Source: Anaerococcus sp. AGMB09787
Lineage (GTDB): Bacteria; Bacillota; Clostridia; Tissierellales; Peptoniphilaceae
DNA length: 64,000 nucleotides
Direction: 5' to 3'
NCBI RefSeq assembly: GCF_022808955.1
Contig: NZ_JAKZEY010000001.1
Location: 124,001-188,000 of the forward strand
The notes below the pieces were generated by a model. That model made no database searches, had not been told where the DNA came from, and saw only the letters and a program-made list of their open reading frames with translations. The translations under genes were made by a program, and so were the position numbers. Shown piece after piece: positions 17,119 through 25,156 of the stretch. Numbering within the stretch: the stretch's first letter is position 1; every line of letters begins with the position of its first letter.

Positions 17119-17625
17119 ATGAAAAAAATAGCAGTATTAGTAGAAGCATTATTCGAAGAAAGCGAATTAATATACCCATACTATAGACTAAGAGAAGACT
17201 TTGAAGTAGTCCTAGTAGGAAGCGAAAAAGACAAAGAATATCCATCAAAGGCAGGATATCTAGTAAAATCAGACATCTCAAGCAAAGAAGCCAATCCAGA
17301 TGACTTCGATGGAGCCTATATACCAGGAGGATACTCACCAGATGGCATGAGAAAACACCGAGAAACAGTAGATTTCATCAAAAACCTCCACGACCAACAA
17401 AAACCTGTAGCAGCAATTTGCCACGGCCCATGGGTTCTAGCAGATGCAGGCATACTTGATGGCAAAAAAGCAACATCAACCCCAACTATAAAACATGATA
17501 TCATAAACGCTGGAGCAAAATGGGAAGATAGCGAAGTCGTAGTAGACGACAAAATAATAACAAGTAGGTCTCCACAAGACCTCCCAGCCCACGTAAAAGC
17601 CTTTGTAGAAGAGCTAAACAAATAG
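17119..17625 (+). CDS. DJ-1/PfpI family protein
   Basis: A 168-aa class I glutamine-amidotransferase-like protein, close in length to PfpI/YhbO. It starts KKIAVLVEALFEESELIYPY, contains the GAYIPGGYSPD nucleophile-side strand, and has the conserved cysteine elbow AAICHGPWVLADAG at about residue 100, with the catalytic histidine next to the Cys. Members are annotated as intracellular proteases, deglycases or glyoxalases; which applies is disputed and cannot be told here. It stands alone with a ribosome site (GGAGA) and its own terminator, between the mgl operon and fucO. Confidence 0.85.
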   Translation: MKKIAVLVEALFEESELIYPYYRLREDFEVVLVGSEKDKEYPSKAGYLVKSDISSKEANPDDFDGAYIPGGYSPDGMRKHRETVDFIKNLHDQQKPVAAICHGPWVLADAGILDGKKATSTPTIKHDIINAGAKWEDSEVVVDDKIITSRSPQDLPAHVKAFVEELNK

Positions 17626-17634
17626 AAAACCAAT

Positions 17635-17660
17635 GAGCGGGTTTAGGCACTCGCTTTTTC
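17635..17660 (+). terminator. Terminator after the PfpI-like gene
   Basis: AGCGGGT (17636-17642) pairs with ACTCGCT (17649-17655) with one wobble, followed by five T residues. Confidence 0.65.
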
Positions 17661-17685
17661 TATGTGCAAAAAGTAAAATATTATT

Positions 17686-17715
17686 TTGACAAAATTATTT
17701 AATATATTGTATAAT
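17686..17715 (+). promoter_or_regulatory. fucO promoter
   Basis: TTGACA (17686-17691), 18-base spacer, TATAAT (17710-17715). Near-consensus SigA-type promoter; the leader is about 65 bases. Confidence 0.65.
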
Positions 17716-17787
17716 AATCTCGAAATGAAAATATCATATATTCTTAGTAAATATAAAATGCTAACCATATAAAATTTGGAGGAAAAA

Positions 17788-18936
17788 ATGGTAAATAGAA
17801 TAGTACTAAACAAAATCTCATATCATGGTAAAGGAGCTATAAAAGAAATAGTTGGAGAAATAAATAACCAAGGCTACAAAAAAGTCTTTGTAGCAACAGA
17901 TCCTGACCTTATCAAATTCAACGTTTCCACAAAGGTAACAGATTTATTAGATCAAAACTCAATAGCTTACGAAGTATACTCAGACATAAAACCAAATCCA
18001 ACAATAGAAAACGTACAAAATGGTGTAGAAGCCTTTAAAAAATCTGGAGCTGACTGTATCGTAGCAATTGGTGGTGGATCATCAATAGACACATCAAAAG
18101 CTATTGGAATAATAATAGCTAATCCTGAATTTGAAGATGTAAGAAGCCTAGAAGGAGAAGCAGAAACCAAAAATGCTAGTGTACCAATAATTGCCGTACC
18201 TACAACAGCTGGTACTGCTGCAGAAGTTACAATAAACTATGTAATAACAGATACTGAAAAAGAAAGAAAATTCGTCTGTGCAGATCCTAATGATATACCA
18301 CTAATTGCGGTAGTAGATCCTGACATGATGTCATCCATGCCAAAAGGACTTACAGCAGCAACAGGAATGGATGCTCTAACTCACGCTATCGAAGGATATA
18401 TAACAAAAGGTGCCTGGGAAATGACAGATATGTTCCACCTAGAAGCAATTAGACTTATATCAGAAAACCTTAGAGGTGCAGTAAATAACGAACAAAAAGG
18501 AAGAGAAGGAATGGCTCTTGCCCAATATATAGCCGGTATGGGATTCTCAAATGTGGGACTTGGTATCGACCATTCAATGGCTCACACCCTATCTGCTCAC
18601 TATGATGTAGCACATGGAGTAGCCTGTGCAATGTTCTTGCCAATAGTAATGGAATTTAACCGTGACTATACTGGAGAAAGATACAAAGAAATTGCTAGAG
18701 CAATGGGAGTAGATGGAGTTGATCAAATGAAGCAAGACCAATACCGTCAAGCAGCAATAGATGCAGTTGAAAAACTATCAATAGATGTAGGAATCCCAAC
18801 CAAACTAGACAAAATAAAAGAAGAAGATCTAGATACACTAGCAACAGATGCCCTAAACGATGCTTGCTATGGAGGAAACCCACGTGAAGCCACAAAAGAA
18901 GAAGTAATAGCAATGTTTAGGAAATTGATGGACTAA
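17788..18936 (+). CDS. fucO: Lactaldehyde reductase (iron-containing alcohol dehydrogenase)
   Basis: A 382-aa group III iron alcohol dehydrogenase, the exact length of FucO. Motifs specific to FucO are well kept: GGGSSIDTSKAIG, PTTAGTAAEVTINYVITD, KFVCADPNDIP, AATGMDALTHAIEGYIT, AGMGFSNVGLG and a C-terminal GGNPREAT. Iron ligands are Asp and His in MDALTHAIE plus His in HSMAH and HGVA. It reduces L-lactaldehyde to 1,2-propanediol with NADH and in other bacteria also glycolaldehyde to ethylene glycol. The ATG at 17788 is preceded by GGAGG; an in-frame TTG at 17776 is less likely. No fucose genes adjoin; the RpiR-aldolase-PTS cluster follows on the other side of a hairpin. Confidence 0.9.
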   Translation: MVNRIVLNKISYHGKGAIKEIVGEINNQGYKKVFVATDPDLIKFNVSTKVTDLLDQNSIAYEVYSDIKPNPTIENVQNGVEAFKKSGADCIVAIGGGSSIDTSKAIGIIIANPEFEDVRSLEGEAETKNASVPIIAVPTTAGTAAEVTINYVITDTEKERKFVCADPNDIPLIAVVDPDMMSSMPKGLTAATGMDALTHAIEGYITKGAWEMTDMFHLEAIRLISENLRGAVNNEQKGREGMALAQYIAGMGFSNVGLGIDHSMAHTLSAHYDVAHGVACAMFLPIVMEFNRDYTGERYKEIARAMGVDGVDQMKQDQYRQAAIDAVEKLSIDVGIPTKLDKIKEEDLDTLATDALNDACYGGNPREATKEEVIAMFRKLMD

Positions 18937-18957
18937 GGAAAAAATATAAAATAATAT

Positions 18958-19000
18958 TGGTGATGTTAATAAGATTATAATTTTCTTTTCAACATCACCA
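18958..19000. terminator. Hairpin between fucO and the RpiR regulator
   Basis: TGGTGATGTT (18958-18967) and AACATCACCA (18991-19000) are a perfect 10-bp inverted repeat around a 23-base AT-rich loop. No good T run follows on either strand, so it is a weak or bidirectional terminator between the convergent genes, or an operator. Confidence 0.5.
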
Positions 19001-19110
19001 TAGTTATTTAATTATAAAATCGAAAATTGTGTATTTCATGTAATGAAGCGAATCTATTGAACATTATATCAAAAATTAAAAAACTATATAATATAGATAG
19101 TTTTAATACG

Positions 19111-19953
19111 CTACATTTTCCAAGATGAAAAATATTCTAATTCAGAGTCAAGTTTTCCTTCAGTTTTACTTTTGCTAAGAATGTATGAAAGTGAAAATAT
19201 TATTATATCATTAATAAATAGTTCACCTATGTGAGATTCTGTACCATGAAATTGGTTATATTTGACTAGATAATTATTGCCAGAAAATATACAATAATCC
19301 GATTGCTTAGCTAATGGAGAAGAAATATCGGATGTTATTGCAAAACTTTTTAAATTTTTATTATTAGCAATTTCTGATGATTGTAACACTGATTTAGATA
19401 GCCCTGAGTTACTAATTGAAATAAAAATATCATTATCCTCACCGTTAATAATATAATTTATAATTTTTTCAGATACTTGAGATGTAAAAGCTCTAAAACC
19501 AAGTCTATTAAGTCTAAACTCTAGGTCGTTAGCTATAGGAATAGTATTTCCTGCTGCATCAATATAAATATTATTTGATGTTTGAATTGATTTAATTAAT
19601 TTTTCAATAGAATTTAAATTTTCTTCGTAATTAATAGACTCAAATGTTGAAAACCTTTTAGATTTAATAAATTCTATCGGATTATTAATATTCTCGTTAT
19701 TTTTGTGATTACTTCCAATATCTTTCATTAGTAGTAATTTCATTTGATAAAATCCTTTAAACCCTAAATGCTGGCACATCCTAACAACTGTAGCCTCGCT
19801 AACTTTTGAGATTTTAGATAAATCACTAACATTCATATTTACAGATTTATTAGGGTTATTAAGAATAAAATCTGCAACTTTTTTTTCAGCAGAATATAGA
19901 TCGCTATATTTATCTCGTATGGTATCTAGAACTTTTTTATTTAACAGACTCAT
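19111..19953 (-). CDS. RpiR-family transcriptional regulator
   Basis: A 280-aa sugar-phosphate-responsive regulator. The N-terminal helix-turn-helix domain (about 1-80) has the RpiR hallmark YSAEKKVADFIL and SKISKVSEATVVRMCQHLGF. The C-terminal SIS domain (about 115-250) has NIYIDAAGN and DIFISISNSGLSKSVLQS, the phosphosugar-binding strands. The ATG at 19953 has a GAGGAT site upstream. It is transcribed away from the aldolase-PTS genes and most likely controls them, responding to a sugar phosphate. AT content and TTA/AGA codon use are higher than in the mgl genes, as in the genes that follow. Confidence 0.9.
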   Translation of the reverse strand: MSLLNKKVLDTIRDKYSDLYSAEKKVADFILNNPNKSVNMNVSDLSKISKVSEATVVRMCQHLGFKGFYQMKLLLMKDIGSNHKNNENINNPIEFIKSKRFSTFESINYEENLNSIEKLIKSIQTSNNIYIDAAGNTIPIANDLEFRLNRLGFRAFTSQVSEKIINYIINGEDNDIFISISNSGLSKSVLQSSEIANNKNLKSFAITSDISSPLAKQSDYCIFSGNNYLVKYNQFHGTESHIGELFINDIIIFSLSYILSKSKTEGKLDSELEYFSSWKM

Positions 19954-20010
19954 ATTATCCTCACTTTATTGTATAGATAATATACTTTTTAAAAAAAAGT
20001 TGGCAAGGAT

Positions 20011-20061
20011 TTGACAAAATAAAAAAAAACGGTACATCTTTCATATAAGAAATAAAATTTC
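20011..20061 (+). promoter_or_regulatory. Candidate promoter and RpiR operator of the aldolase-PTS operon
   Basis: TTGACA (20011-20016) is followed at 16 bases by a poor -10 (TACATC, 20033-20038). Just downstream, GAAATAAAATTTC (20049-20061) is a perfect inverted repeat (GAAAT-3-ATTTC), similar in form to the TGAAA/TTTCA operators bound by RpiR-type repressors. The -10 is weak and the operator is inferred from symmetry and location. Confidence 0.4.
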
Positions 20062-20118
20062 ATAAAATTCTTTTTTGGCGCGTTAAAAAGAAATATTATT
20101 ACATTGGAGGTAGATTTT

Positions 20119-20979
20119 ATGCTAGTAAATATGAAACAAATTTTGAAAGTAGCTAAAGAAAACGATTTTGCAGTGCCTGCTTTTAATATATCCTCAGCTC
20201 CTATGTTTAATGGAGTTATGGAAAAGTGTGAGCAATTGAATTCTCCAGTCATTATAGCAATACATCCAGATGAATTATCATTTATAGGTGATAGTTTCGT
20301 AGAAATGATTAAGGATAGAGCGAATAAATCAAAATTACCTGTTGTATTACACTTAGACCATGGTTCTACTAAAGAGCAAATATTGCGAGCAATTAGAGAT
20401 GGATTTACATCAGTTATGATTGACGCTAGTTTATTAAGCTTTGAAGAAAATATAAAATTAACAAAAGAAATAATTTCTATGTCAAGACCTCTTAATGTTT
20501 CTGTAGAAGCAGAATTAGGAACTATAGGACAAGATAAAGAAAGTGTAGAGGGTGGTGCAGATGAAATTATTTATACTAACCCAAAAGATGCCAAGGATTT
20601 TGTAGAACAAACAGATTGTGATACTTTAGCTATTGCTATAGGAACTGCTCATGGATTATATCCAGAAGGTTTTGAACCTAAATTAAGAATAAATATTTTA
20701 AAAGAAATTAAACAATTAGTTGATATTCCTTTAGTTTTACATGGCGGATCAGGTAATCCAGATAGTGAGATAAGTGAAGCAGTAAGAAATGGTATAAATA
20801 AAGTTAATATTTCTTCAGATATTAAAGCGGCTTTTTATAAGGAGTGCAGAGAAGTATTGACTGACAAAGGGGTTAGAGAACCAAATGTAATATATCCTAG
20901 ATGTATTAAAAAAATGCAAGAAGTTATTGAACATAAGATAAAATTATTTAGATCTGATGATAAATTAAAATTATATTAG
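20119..20979 (+). CDS. Class II ketose-bisphosphate aldolase (GatY/Fba family)
   Basis: A 286-aa zinc-dependent aldolase that splits a ketose phosphate to DHAP and an aldehyde. Zinc ligands are in VLHLDHGST and VLHGGSG, and the SVEAELG and AIGTAHGLYPEG motifs are conserved as in GatY/KbaY. Length is that of tagatose-bisphosphate aldolase rather than of the longer FbaA. The ATG at 20119 lies six bases after GGAGGT. As first gene of a PTS operon it probably cleaves a phosphorylated ketose arriving through that PTS; fructose-1,6-, tagatose-1,6-bisphosphate and ketose 1-phosphates are all open. The gene symbol is therefore left blank. Confidence 0.88.
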   Translation: MLVNMKQILKVAKENDFAVPAFNISSAPMFNGVMEKCEQLNSPVIIAIHPDELSFIGDSFVEMIKDRANKSKLPVVLHLDHGSTKEQILRAIRDGFTSVMIDASLLSFEENIKLTKEIISMSRPLNVSVEAELGTIGQDKESVEGGADEIIYTNPKDAKDFVEQTDCDTLAIAIGTAHGLYPEGFEPKLRINILKEIKQLVDIPLVLHGGSGNPDSEISEAVRNGINKVNISSDIKAAFYKECREVLTDKGVREPNVIYPRCIKKMQEVIEHKIKLFRSDDKLKLY

Positions 20980-20989
20980 GAGAAAAAAA

Positions 20990-21439
20990 TTGGATTTACG
21001 AGATGTATTAAAAGAGGAATTAATTCTTCTCAACCTTAATAGTAAAAATAAAGAAGAAGCACTTGAAGAAATGGCTAATACTTTATATGACAATAATTAT
21101 ATAAAAGATTCGAAAGATTTTTTAGAAGATGTCTATAAAAGAGAAAGTTTAGGAGAGACGGGGATAGGAAATTATATTGCTATTCCTCATGGTCAAAGTA
21201 ATAGTGTTGTTAAAACTACATTATGCATATCAAAACTTAATAATACGATAGAATGGGAAAGTTTAGATGGTAATGGTGTAAAAATGATAATTATGTTTGT
21301 TGTTGAAAACAATAATGAATTTGCTGGAAATCATCTAAAACTTTTATCAGAAGTGGCTAAAAAATTAGCTAATGAAGAAACTTTAAAAAAATTGTTAAGT
21401 TCTAAAACTAAAAAAGATATCATAGAATGTTTTATTTAG
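20990..21439 (+). CDS. PTS system fructose-type EIIA component
   Basis: A 149-aa EIIA of the fructose/mannitol class. The phosphorylated histidine is in GNYIAIPHGQSNSVV at about residue 66, and the domain LNLNSKNKEEALEEMA at the start is typical of PTS_IIA type 2. It starts with TTG at 20990; AGGAGA lies 7-12 bases before it, and the aldolase stop is eleven bases upstream. The protein takes phosphate from HPr and passes it to the EIIB encoded next. Separate A, B and C genes differ from the fused FruA common in Firmicutes. Confidence 0.9.
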   Translation: MDLRDVLKEELILLNLNSKNKEEALEEMANTLYDNNYIKDSKDFLEDVYKRESLGETGIGNYIAIPHGQSNSVVKTTLCISKLNNTIEWESLDGNGVKMIIMFVVENNNEFAGNHLKLLSEVAKKLANEETLKKLLSSKTKKDIIECFI

Positions 21440-21446
21440 GAGGAAG

Positions 21447-21764
21447 ATGGTTTTGAAGATAGTAGGTGTTTGTGCATGTGTAGCAGGAATAGCTCATACA
21501 TATATTGCACAAGAAAAATTAATAGAAGCAGCAAAAAATCGAGGACATAAAATAAAAACAGAAACACAGGGTGTTATTGGTATAGAGAATGAATTATCTC
21601 AAGAAGATATAGACTCTTCTGATGTAGTGATTTTAGCAGTAGATGTAAGCATTTTAAAGAGAGATAGATTTGATAATAAAAAAGTTGTTGAAGTGCCAAC
21701 AAGATTAGTTATAAATTCAGCAGATAAAATAATACAAAAAATCGAAAAAATGATTATGGAGTAA
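21447..21764 (+). CDS. PTS system fructose-type EIIB component
   Basis: A 105-aa EIIB. The active-site cysteine is in the loop ACVAGIAHTYIAQEKL, which corresponds to ACPTGIAHT in FruA-type EIIB; Pro-Thr is replaced by Val-Ala. A further Cys two residues before it (VCAC) is unusual. TETQGVIGIENELS and ILAVDVSILKRDRF complete the fold. An AGGAGG site precedes the ATG. It is one of three separate PTS genes and ends three bases before the EIIC gene. Confidence 0.9.
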   Translation: MVLKIVGVCACVAGIAHTYIAQEKLIEAAKNRGHKIKTETQGVIGIENELSQEDIDSSDVVILAVDVSILKRDRFDNKKVVEVPTRLVINSADKIIQKIEKMIME

Positions 21765-21767
21765 AAC

Positions 21768-22868
21768 ATGAAAAATATAAATTTTAGAAAGCATTTAATG
21801 ACCGCTATAGCATTTATGATTCCTTATGTTGCTTCAACCGGTATGTTAATGGTAATAGGAAATTTACTTGGTGGTAGTGTTATAGAACTTACTGGAGAAA
21901 CGATTTCTATTCCGAATTTATTTAGTACATTAGGAGCAACGGCTCTTGGATTTATTCCTATAATTATATCTACAGGAATATCATATTCTATAGCAAATAG
22001 AGCGGGTATAGCCCCAGGCTTTACTATGGGATTATTGTGTAAATTTAACGGATATGGATTTTTAGGTGGAATAGTAACAGGATTTTTAGTAGGATTTTTG
22101 ACTAGTTTTATTTTAAAAACAGCAAAATTACCAAAATGGTTACAAGGATTGTTGCCACAGCTTATATTACCACTCATAGTTACAATAGTTACTGGATTAG
22201 TAATGCAATATGCAGTTGGTATACCAATAATAGCATTAACAAATTTTATAAACAACTTATTAGAGAGTATGAGAAATAACCAGGGTCAATCAGTCTTGTT
22301 CGGAGCTTTGGTAGGAGTACTATCTTCAATAGATTATGGAGGTCCAATTAATAAAGTTGTATTCACTTTTGGTGCTGGAGCCTTGAGTGAAGGTTATGGT
22401 GGTATAATTGCAAATTTAATTCAAGCGAGCATGATAGCACCTTTTGGTTTAACAATAGGATACTTTATCTCTAAATTAAGAGGTAAGAGTTCTTTATTTT
22501 CAAATAAAGAAGTTGATTCTTTAAAGACAGCGTTTGTAATGGGATGCTTCCAAATAACAGAAGGATCATTTCCAATAATATTAAATGATCTAATAAGAAT
22601 AACAATTTGCACTGGTATAGGCTCAGCTGTAAGTGGAGCTTTAATAGGTTATTGGGGAGTAGAATCAAGTGTTCCTTCAGGAGGTTTAATAGCAATGCCA
22701 GGATTCAATAATCCTTTCTTATGGCTTTTAGCATTAATAATAGGATCGTTAGTTTTTGCGATAGTATTGCAATTTTTAAAAAGGGACTCAAAAAAGATGA
22801 ATACATTACCTACTGAAGATATTAAATCTATTGAAGAAGATGAAATAGAAAATTTAACGTTCAGTTAA
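21768..22868 (+). CDS. PTS system fructose-type EIIC component
   Basis: A 366-aa membrane channel component with about nine hydrophobic segments. It starts KHLMTAIAFMIPYVASTGML, as fructose EIIC proteins do (xxLMxGVSxMiPfVvaGGil), and has ANRAGIAPGFTMGLL and SSIDYGGPINKVVFTFG, the PGF and DxGGPINK motifs of the fructose permease family. Leucine is encoded mostly by TTA, unlike in the neighbouring mgl operon. The sugar is not fixed by sequence: the downstream D-lyxose isomerase and xylulokinase suggest a pentose, while EIIA/B/C class says fructose-like. Confidence 0.88.
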   Translation: MKNINFRKHLMTAIAFMIPYVASTGMLMVIGNLLGGSVIELTGETISIPNLFSTLGATALGFIPIIISTGISYSIANRAGIAPGFTMGLLCKFNGYGFLGGIVTGFLVGFLTSFILKTAKLPKWLQGLLPQLILPLIVTIVTGLVMQYAVGIPIIALTNFINNLLESMRNNQGQSVLFGALVGVLSSIDYGGPINKVVFTFGAGALSEGYGGIIANLIQASMIAPFGLTIGYFISKLRGKSSLFSNKEVDSLKTAFVMGCFQITEGSFPIILNDLIRITICTGIGSAVSGALIGYWGVESSVPSGGLIAMPGFNNPFLWLLALIIGSLVFAIVLQFLKRDSKKMNTLPTEDIKSIEEDEIENLTFS

Positions 22869-22893
22869 GTAAATAAAATAAAATCATGTATGT

Positions 22894-22925
22894 AATATAC
22901 AAGGATAAATTTATCTTTGTATATT
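22894..22925 (+). other. 32-base inverted repeat between EIIC and D-lyxose isomerase genes
   Basis: AATATACAAGGATAAA (22894-22909) is the reverse complement of TTTATCTTTGTATATT (22910-22925) apart from one G-U pair, giving a near-perfect 16-bp hairpin with almost no loop, followed by CTTTT. It may terminate or process the transcript, or serve as an operator. The lyxose isomerase gene then has its own GGAG site. Confidence 0.6.
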
Positions 22926-22967
22926 CTTTTACAATTAATATAAGAGGAATAGAACAAAGGAGATATT

Positions 22968-23657
22968 ATGAAAAGATCTGAAATAAATAATGCTATAAAA
23001 GATATGGAAGAATTTTTAGAGGAGGCACATATAACTTTACCTCCATTTTCCGAATGGACTCCTGATGATTGGAAAAATATTAGTGATGAATATGATGAAA
23101 TTAGAAGTAATAAATTAGGATGGGACATTACTGATGCGGGATTAAATAATTTTGAAAAAGTAGGTTTTTCTTTATTTACCTGTAGAAATGGTAATAGTAA
23201 TCCCAAATTCAATAGTACACATAATAAGGTTTATGCAGAAAAAGTAATTATGATAAAAGAAGAACAAACTTTCCCTTTTCATTTCCATTGGAATAAATCA
23301 GAAGATATAATTAATAGGTATGGAGGGGTGCTTCAGATAACAGTTTATAATGATGATGGTGATGGTGGACTTTCAGATCAAAGAGTTTTGGTGGATTCTG
23401 ATGGTAGAAAATATTATGTTGAGCCTGGAACTACAATAGAATTAAAACCAGGCGAAAGCATTACTTTGTGGCCTCATCAATATCATAAATTTTCTGTAAA
23501 ACAAGGTACAGGATCAGTTTTAGTTGGAGAAGTTTCTAAATGCAATGATGATGATAATGATAACAGATTCTATGAAGATGTTGGTAGATTCCCCGAAATA
23601 GAGGAAGATGAAGCACCATATAGGTTGTTATGTAACGAGTATCCTGAAGCGAAGTGA
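22968..23657 (+). CDS. D-lyxose ketol-isomerase
   Basis: A 229-aa cupin-fold sugar isomerase that converts D-lyxose to D-xylulose. The metal site is seen as FPFHFHWNKSEDIINRYGG (two His and a Glu) and LWPHQYHKF (a third His), as in the E. coli O157 D-lyxose isomerase group. The N-terminal ~60 residues form the helical cap and contain LPPFSEWTPDDW. A GGAGAT site precedes the ATG. The product is the substrate of the kinase encoded next, whose start overlaps this stop by four bases (GTGA). Confidence 0.85.
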   Translation: MKRSEINNAIKDMEEFLEEAHITLPPFSEWTPDDWKNISDEYDEIRSNKLGWDITDAGLNNFEKVGFSLFTCRNGNSNPKFNSTHNKVYAEKVIMIKEEQTFPFHFHWNKSEDIINRYGGVLQITVYNDDGDGGLSDQRVLVDSDGRKYYVEPGTTIELKPGESITLWPHQYHKFSVKQGTGSVLVGEVSKCNDDDNDNRFYEDVGRFPEIEEDEAPYRLLCNEYPEAK

Positions 23658-25156
23658 TAAAAGTGAATTTTATCGGAATAGATTTAGGAACATCATCTAT
23701 AAAGGTTATTTTGTATGATGAAAAGTTCAGAATTATAGGTGCCCAAACCAGCTCATATGATATTATTGAGCCTCAAAATGGTTGGGGAGAACAAAATCCT
23801 TCTGACTGGATAGATGCCTTAAACACTGTTCTTTTGAATCTAAAGGATGATTATCCTAATCAGATGAAAGTAGTAAAGAGTATAGGTCTTACTGGTCAGA
23901 TGCATGGACTTGTAATGCTTGATCAAAATAGCAAGGTTTTAAGAAATGCTATTTTGTGGCTAGATCAAAGAAGTAGTGATGAGGTTGTAGAAATTACTGA
24001 AAAATTAGGTTATGACTATATAATCAAAACGACTGCTAATCCTATATCTTCAGGATTTACTTTAGCCAAACTTCAATGGGTAAGAAATAATGAAAAAGAT
24101 TTGTTTGATAAGTGTAATAAGATCTTACTACCTAAGGATTATATTAGATTTTATTTAACAGGGGACTTCGCAACAGATGTATCAGATGCTAGTGGAATGC
24201 AAATGTTAAATATAAAAAATAGATGCTGGGATAAAGATCTATTGGAAAAAATGGAAATACCTTACTCACTTCTACCTAAGGTATATGAGTCTTGTAAAGT
24301 AACGGGGTATTTAAAGGAAGATATAGCATTAAAGTATGGATTTTCGGCTAAGGTTAGCATAGTCGCTGGAGCAGGAGATAATGCAGCTGCAGCCATAGGG
24401 TGTGGTGTTATAGAAGACGGGGATGCCTTTACAACTATTGGAACGAGTGGTGTAGTTTTTGCTCATACATCAAATATGGTTATTGATAATCAAGGTAGAT
24501 ATCATACTTTTTGTGCCGCTATACCAAATGAATGGCACGTAATGGGAGTAACTCAAGCTGCTGGGCTTTCTCTTGAATGGCTAAAGAGAAATCTTTACCC
24601 AAATGAAGACTTAGAAAAGGTAAATAAAGATGTTGATGAAGTTGAGATAGGATCAAATAAGCTAGTATATTTGCCTTATCTAATGGGAGAAAGATCACCA
24701 CACTTGGATCCTTATGCTAGGGGAACCCTAATAGGATTAACCAATACTCATAGTAGGAAAGAGATATCAAGGTCAATATTTGAAGGAGTTTCATTCTCCT
24801 TGAGAGATTGTCTAGATGCTATGAGAGAAACTGCTAATGTTAATATTAAAGAAATGGCATTAACAGGAGGAGGAAGTAAGAGTAAAATCCTTTGCCAAAT
24901 GATAAGTGATAATTTTAAGTTGGATACTTATACTTTAAAAGAGGGATCAGGTACAACATTAGGAGCTGCTATATTGGCATCTGTAGGATCAAGAAGATAT
25001 AAGGATATAAAAAGTGCAGTTAATATTGCAATAAAAAATGATAAAAAATATATGTACAATCGAGGTTATCATGAAGAATATAGTAAATACTATGATATCT
25101 ATAGAAGCACCTATAAATCTTTAAAAGATGTTTATAAGAAATTGCAGGAGCTATAA
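23654..25156 (+). CDS. xylB: Xylulokinase
   Basis: A 500-aa FGGY-family kinase making D-xylulose 5-phosphate. N-terminal FIGIDLGTSSIKVILYD is the ATP phosphate motif, GLTGQMHGLVMLD and the WLDQRS loop are the xylulokinase-specific substrate region, and the C-terminal FGGY-2 motif reads MALTGGGSKSKILCQMISD. It starts with GTG at 23654 inside the isomerase stop (or GTG at 23663) and is probably translated by coupling. The previous gene makes its substrate, and transketolase further down uses its product, so this is the entry of D-lyxose/D-xylulose into the pentose phosphate pathway. Confidence 0.92.
   Translation: MIKVNFIGIDLGTSSIKVILYDEKFRIIGAQTSSYDIIEPQNGWGEQNPSDWIDALNTVLLNLKDDYPNQMKVVKSIGLTGQMHGLVMLDQNSKVLRNAILWLDQRSSDEVVEITEKLGYDYIIKTTANPISSGFTLAKLQWVRNNEKDLFDKCNKILLPKDYIRFYLTGDFATDVSDASGMQMLNIKNRCWDKDLLEKMEIPYSLLPKVYESCKVTGYLKEDIALKYGFSAKVSIVAGAGDNAAAAIGCGVIEDGDAFTTIGTSGVVFAHTSNMVIDNQGRYHTFCAAIPNEWHVMGVTQAAGLSLEWLKRNLYPNEDLEKVNKDVDEVEIGSNKLVYLPYLMGERSPHLDPYARGTLIGLTNTHSRKEISRSIFEGVSFSLRDCLDAMRETANVNIKEMALTGGGSKSKILCQMISDNFKLDTYTLKEGSGTTLGAAILASVGSRRYKDIKSAVNIAIKNDKKYMYNRGYHEEYSKYYDIYRSTYKSLKDVYKKLQEL

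Noticed and set aside
17119-18936. PfpI-like gene and fucO as part of the mgl operon
   Set aside because: Each is separated by its own terminator, and fucO has a clear promoter, so they are independent units.
22471-22695. Leucine-rich frame opposite the fructose-type EIIC gene
   Set aside because: The Leu/Ile bias is simply the complement of the A-rich codons of the EIIC gene.
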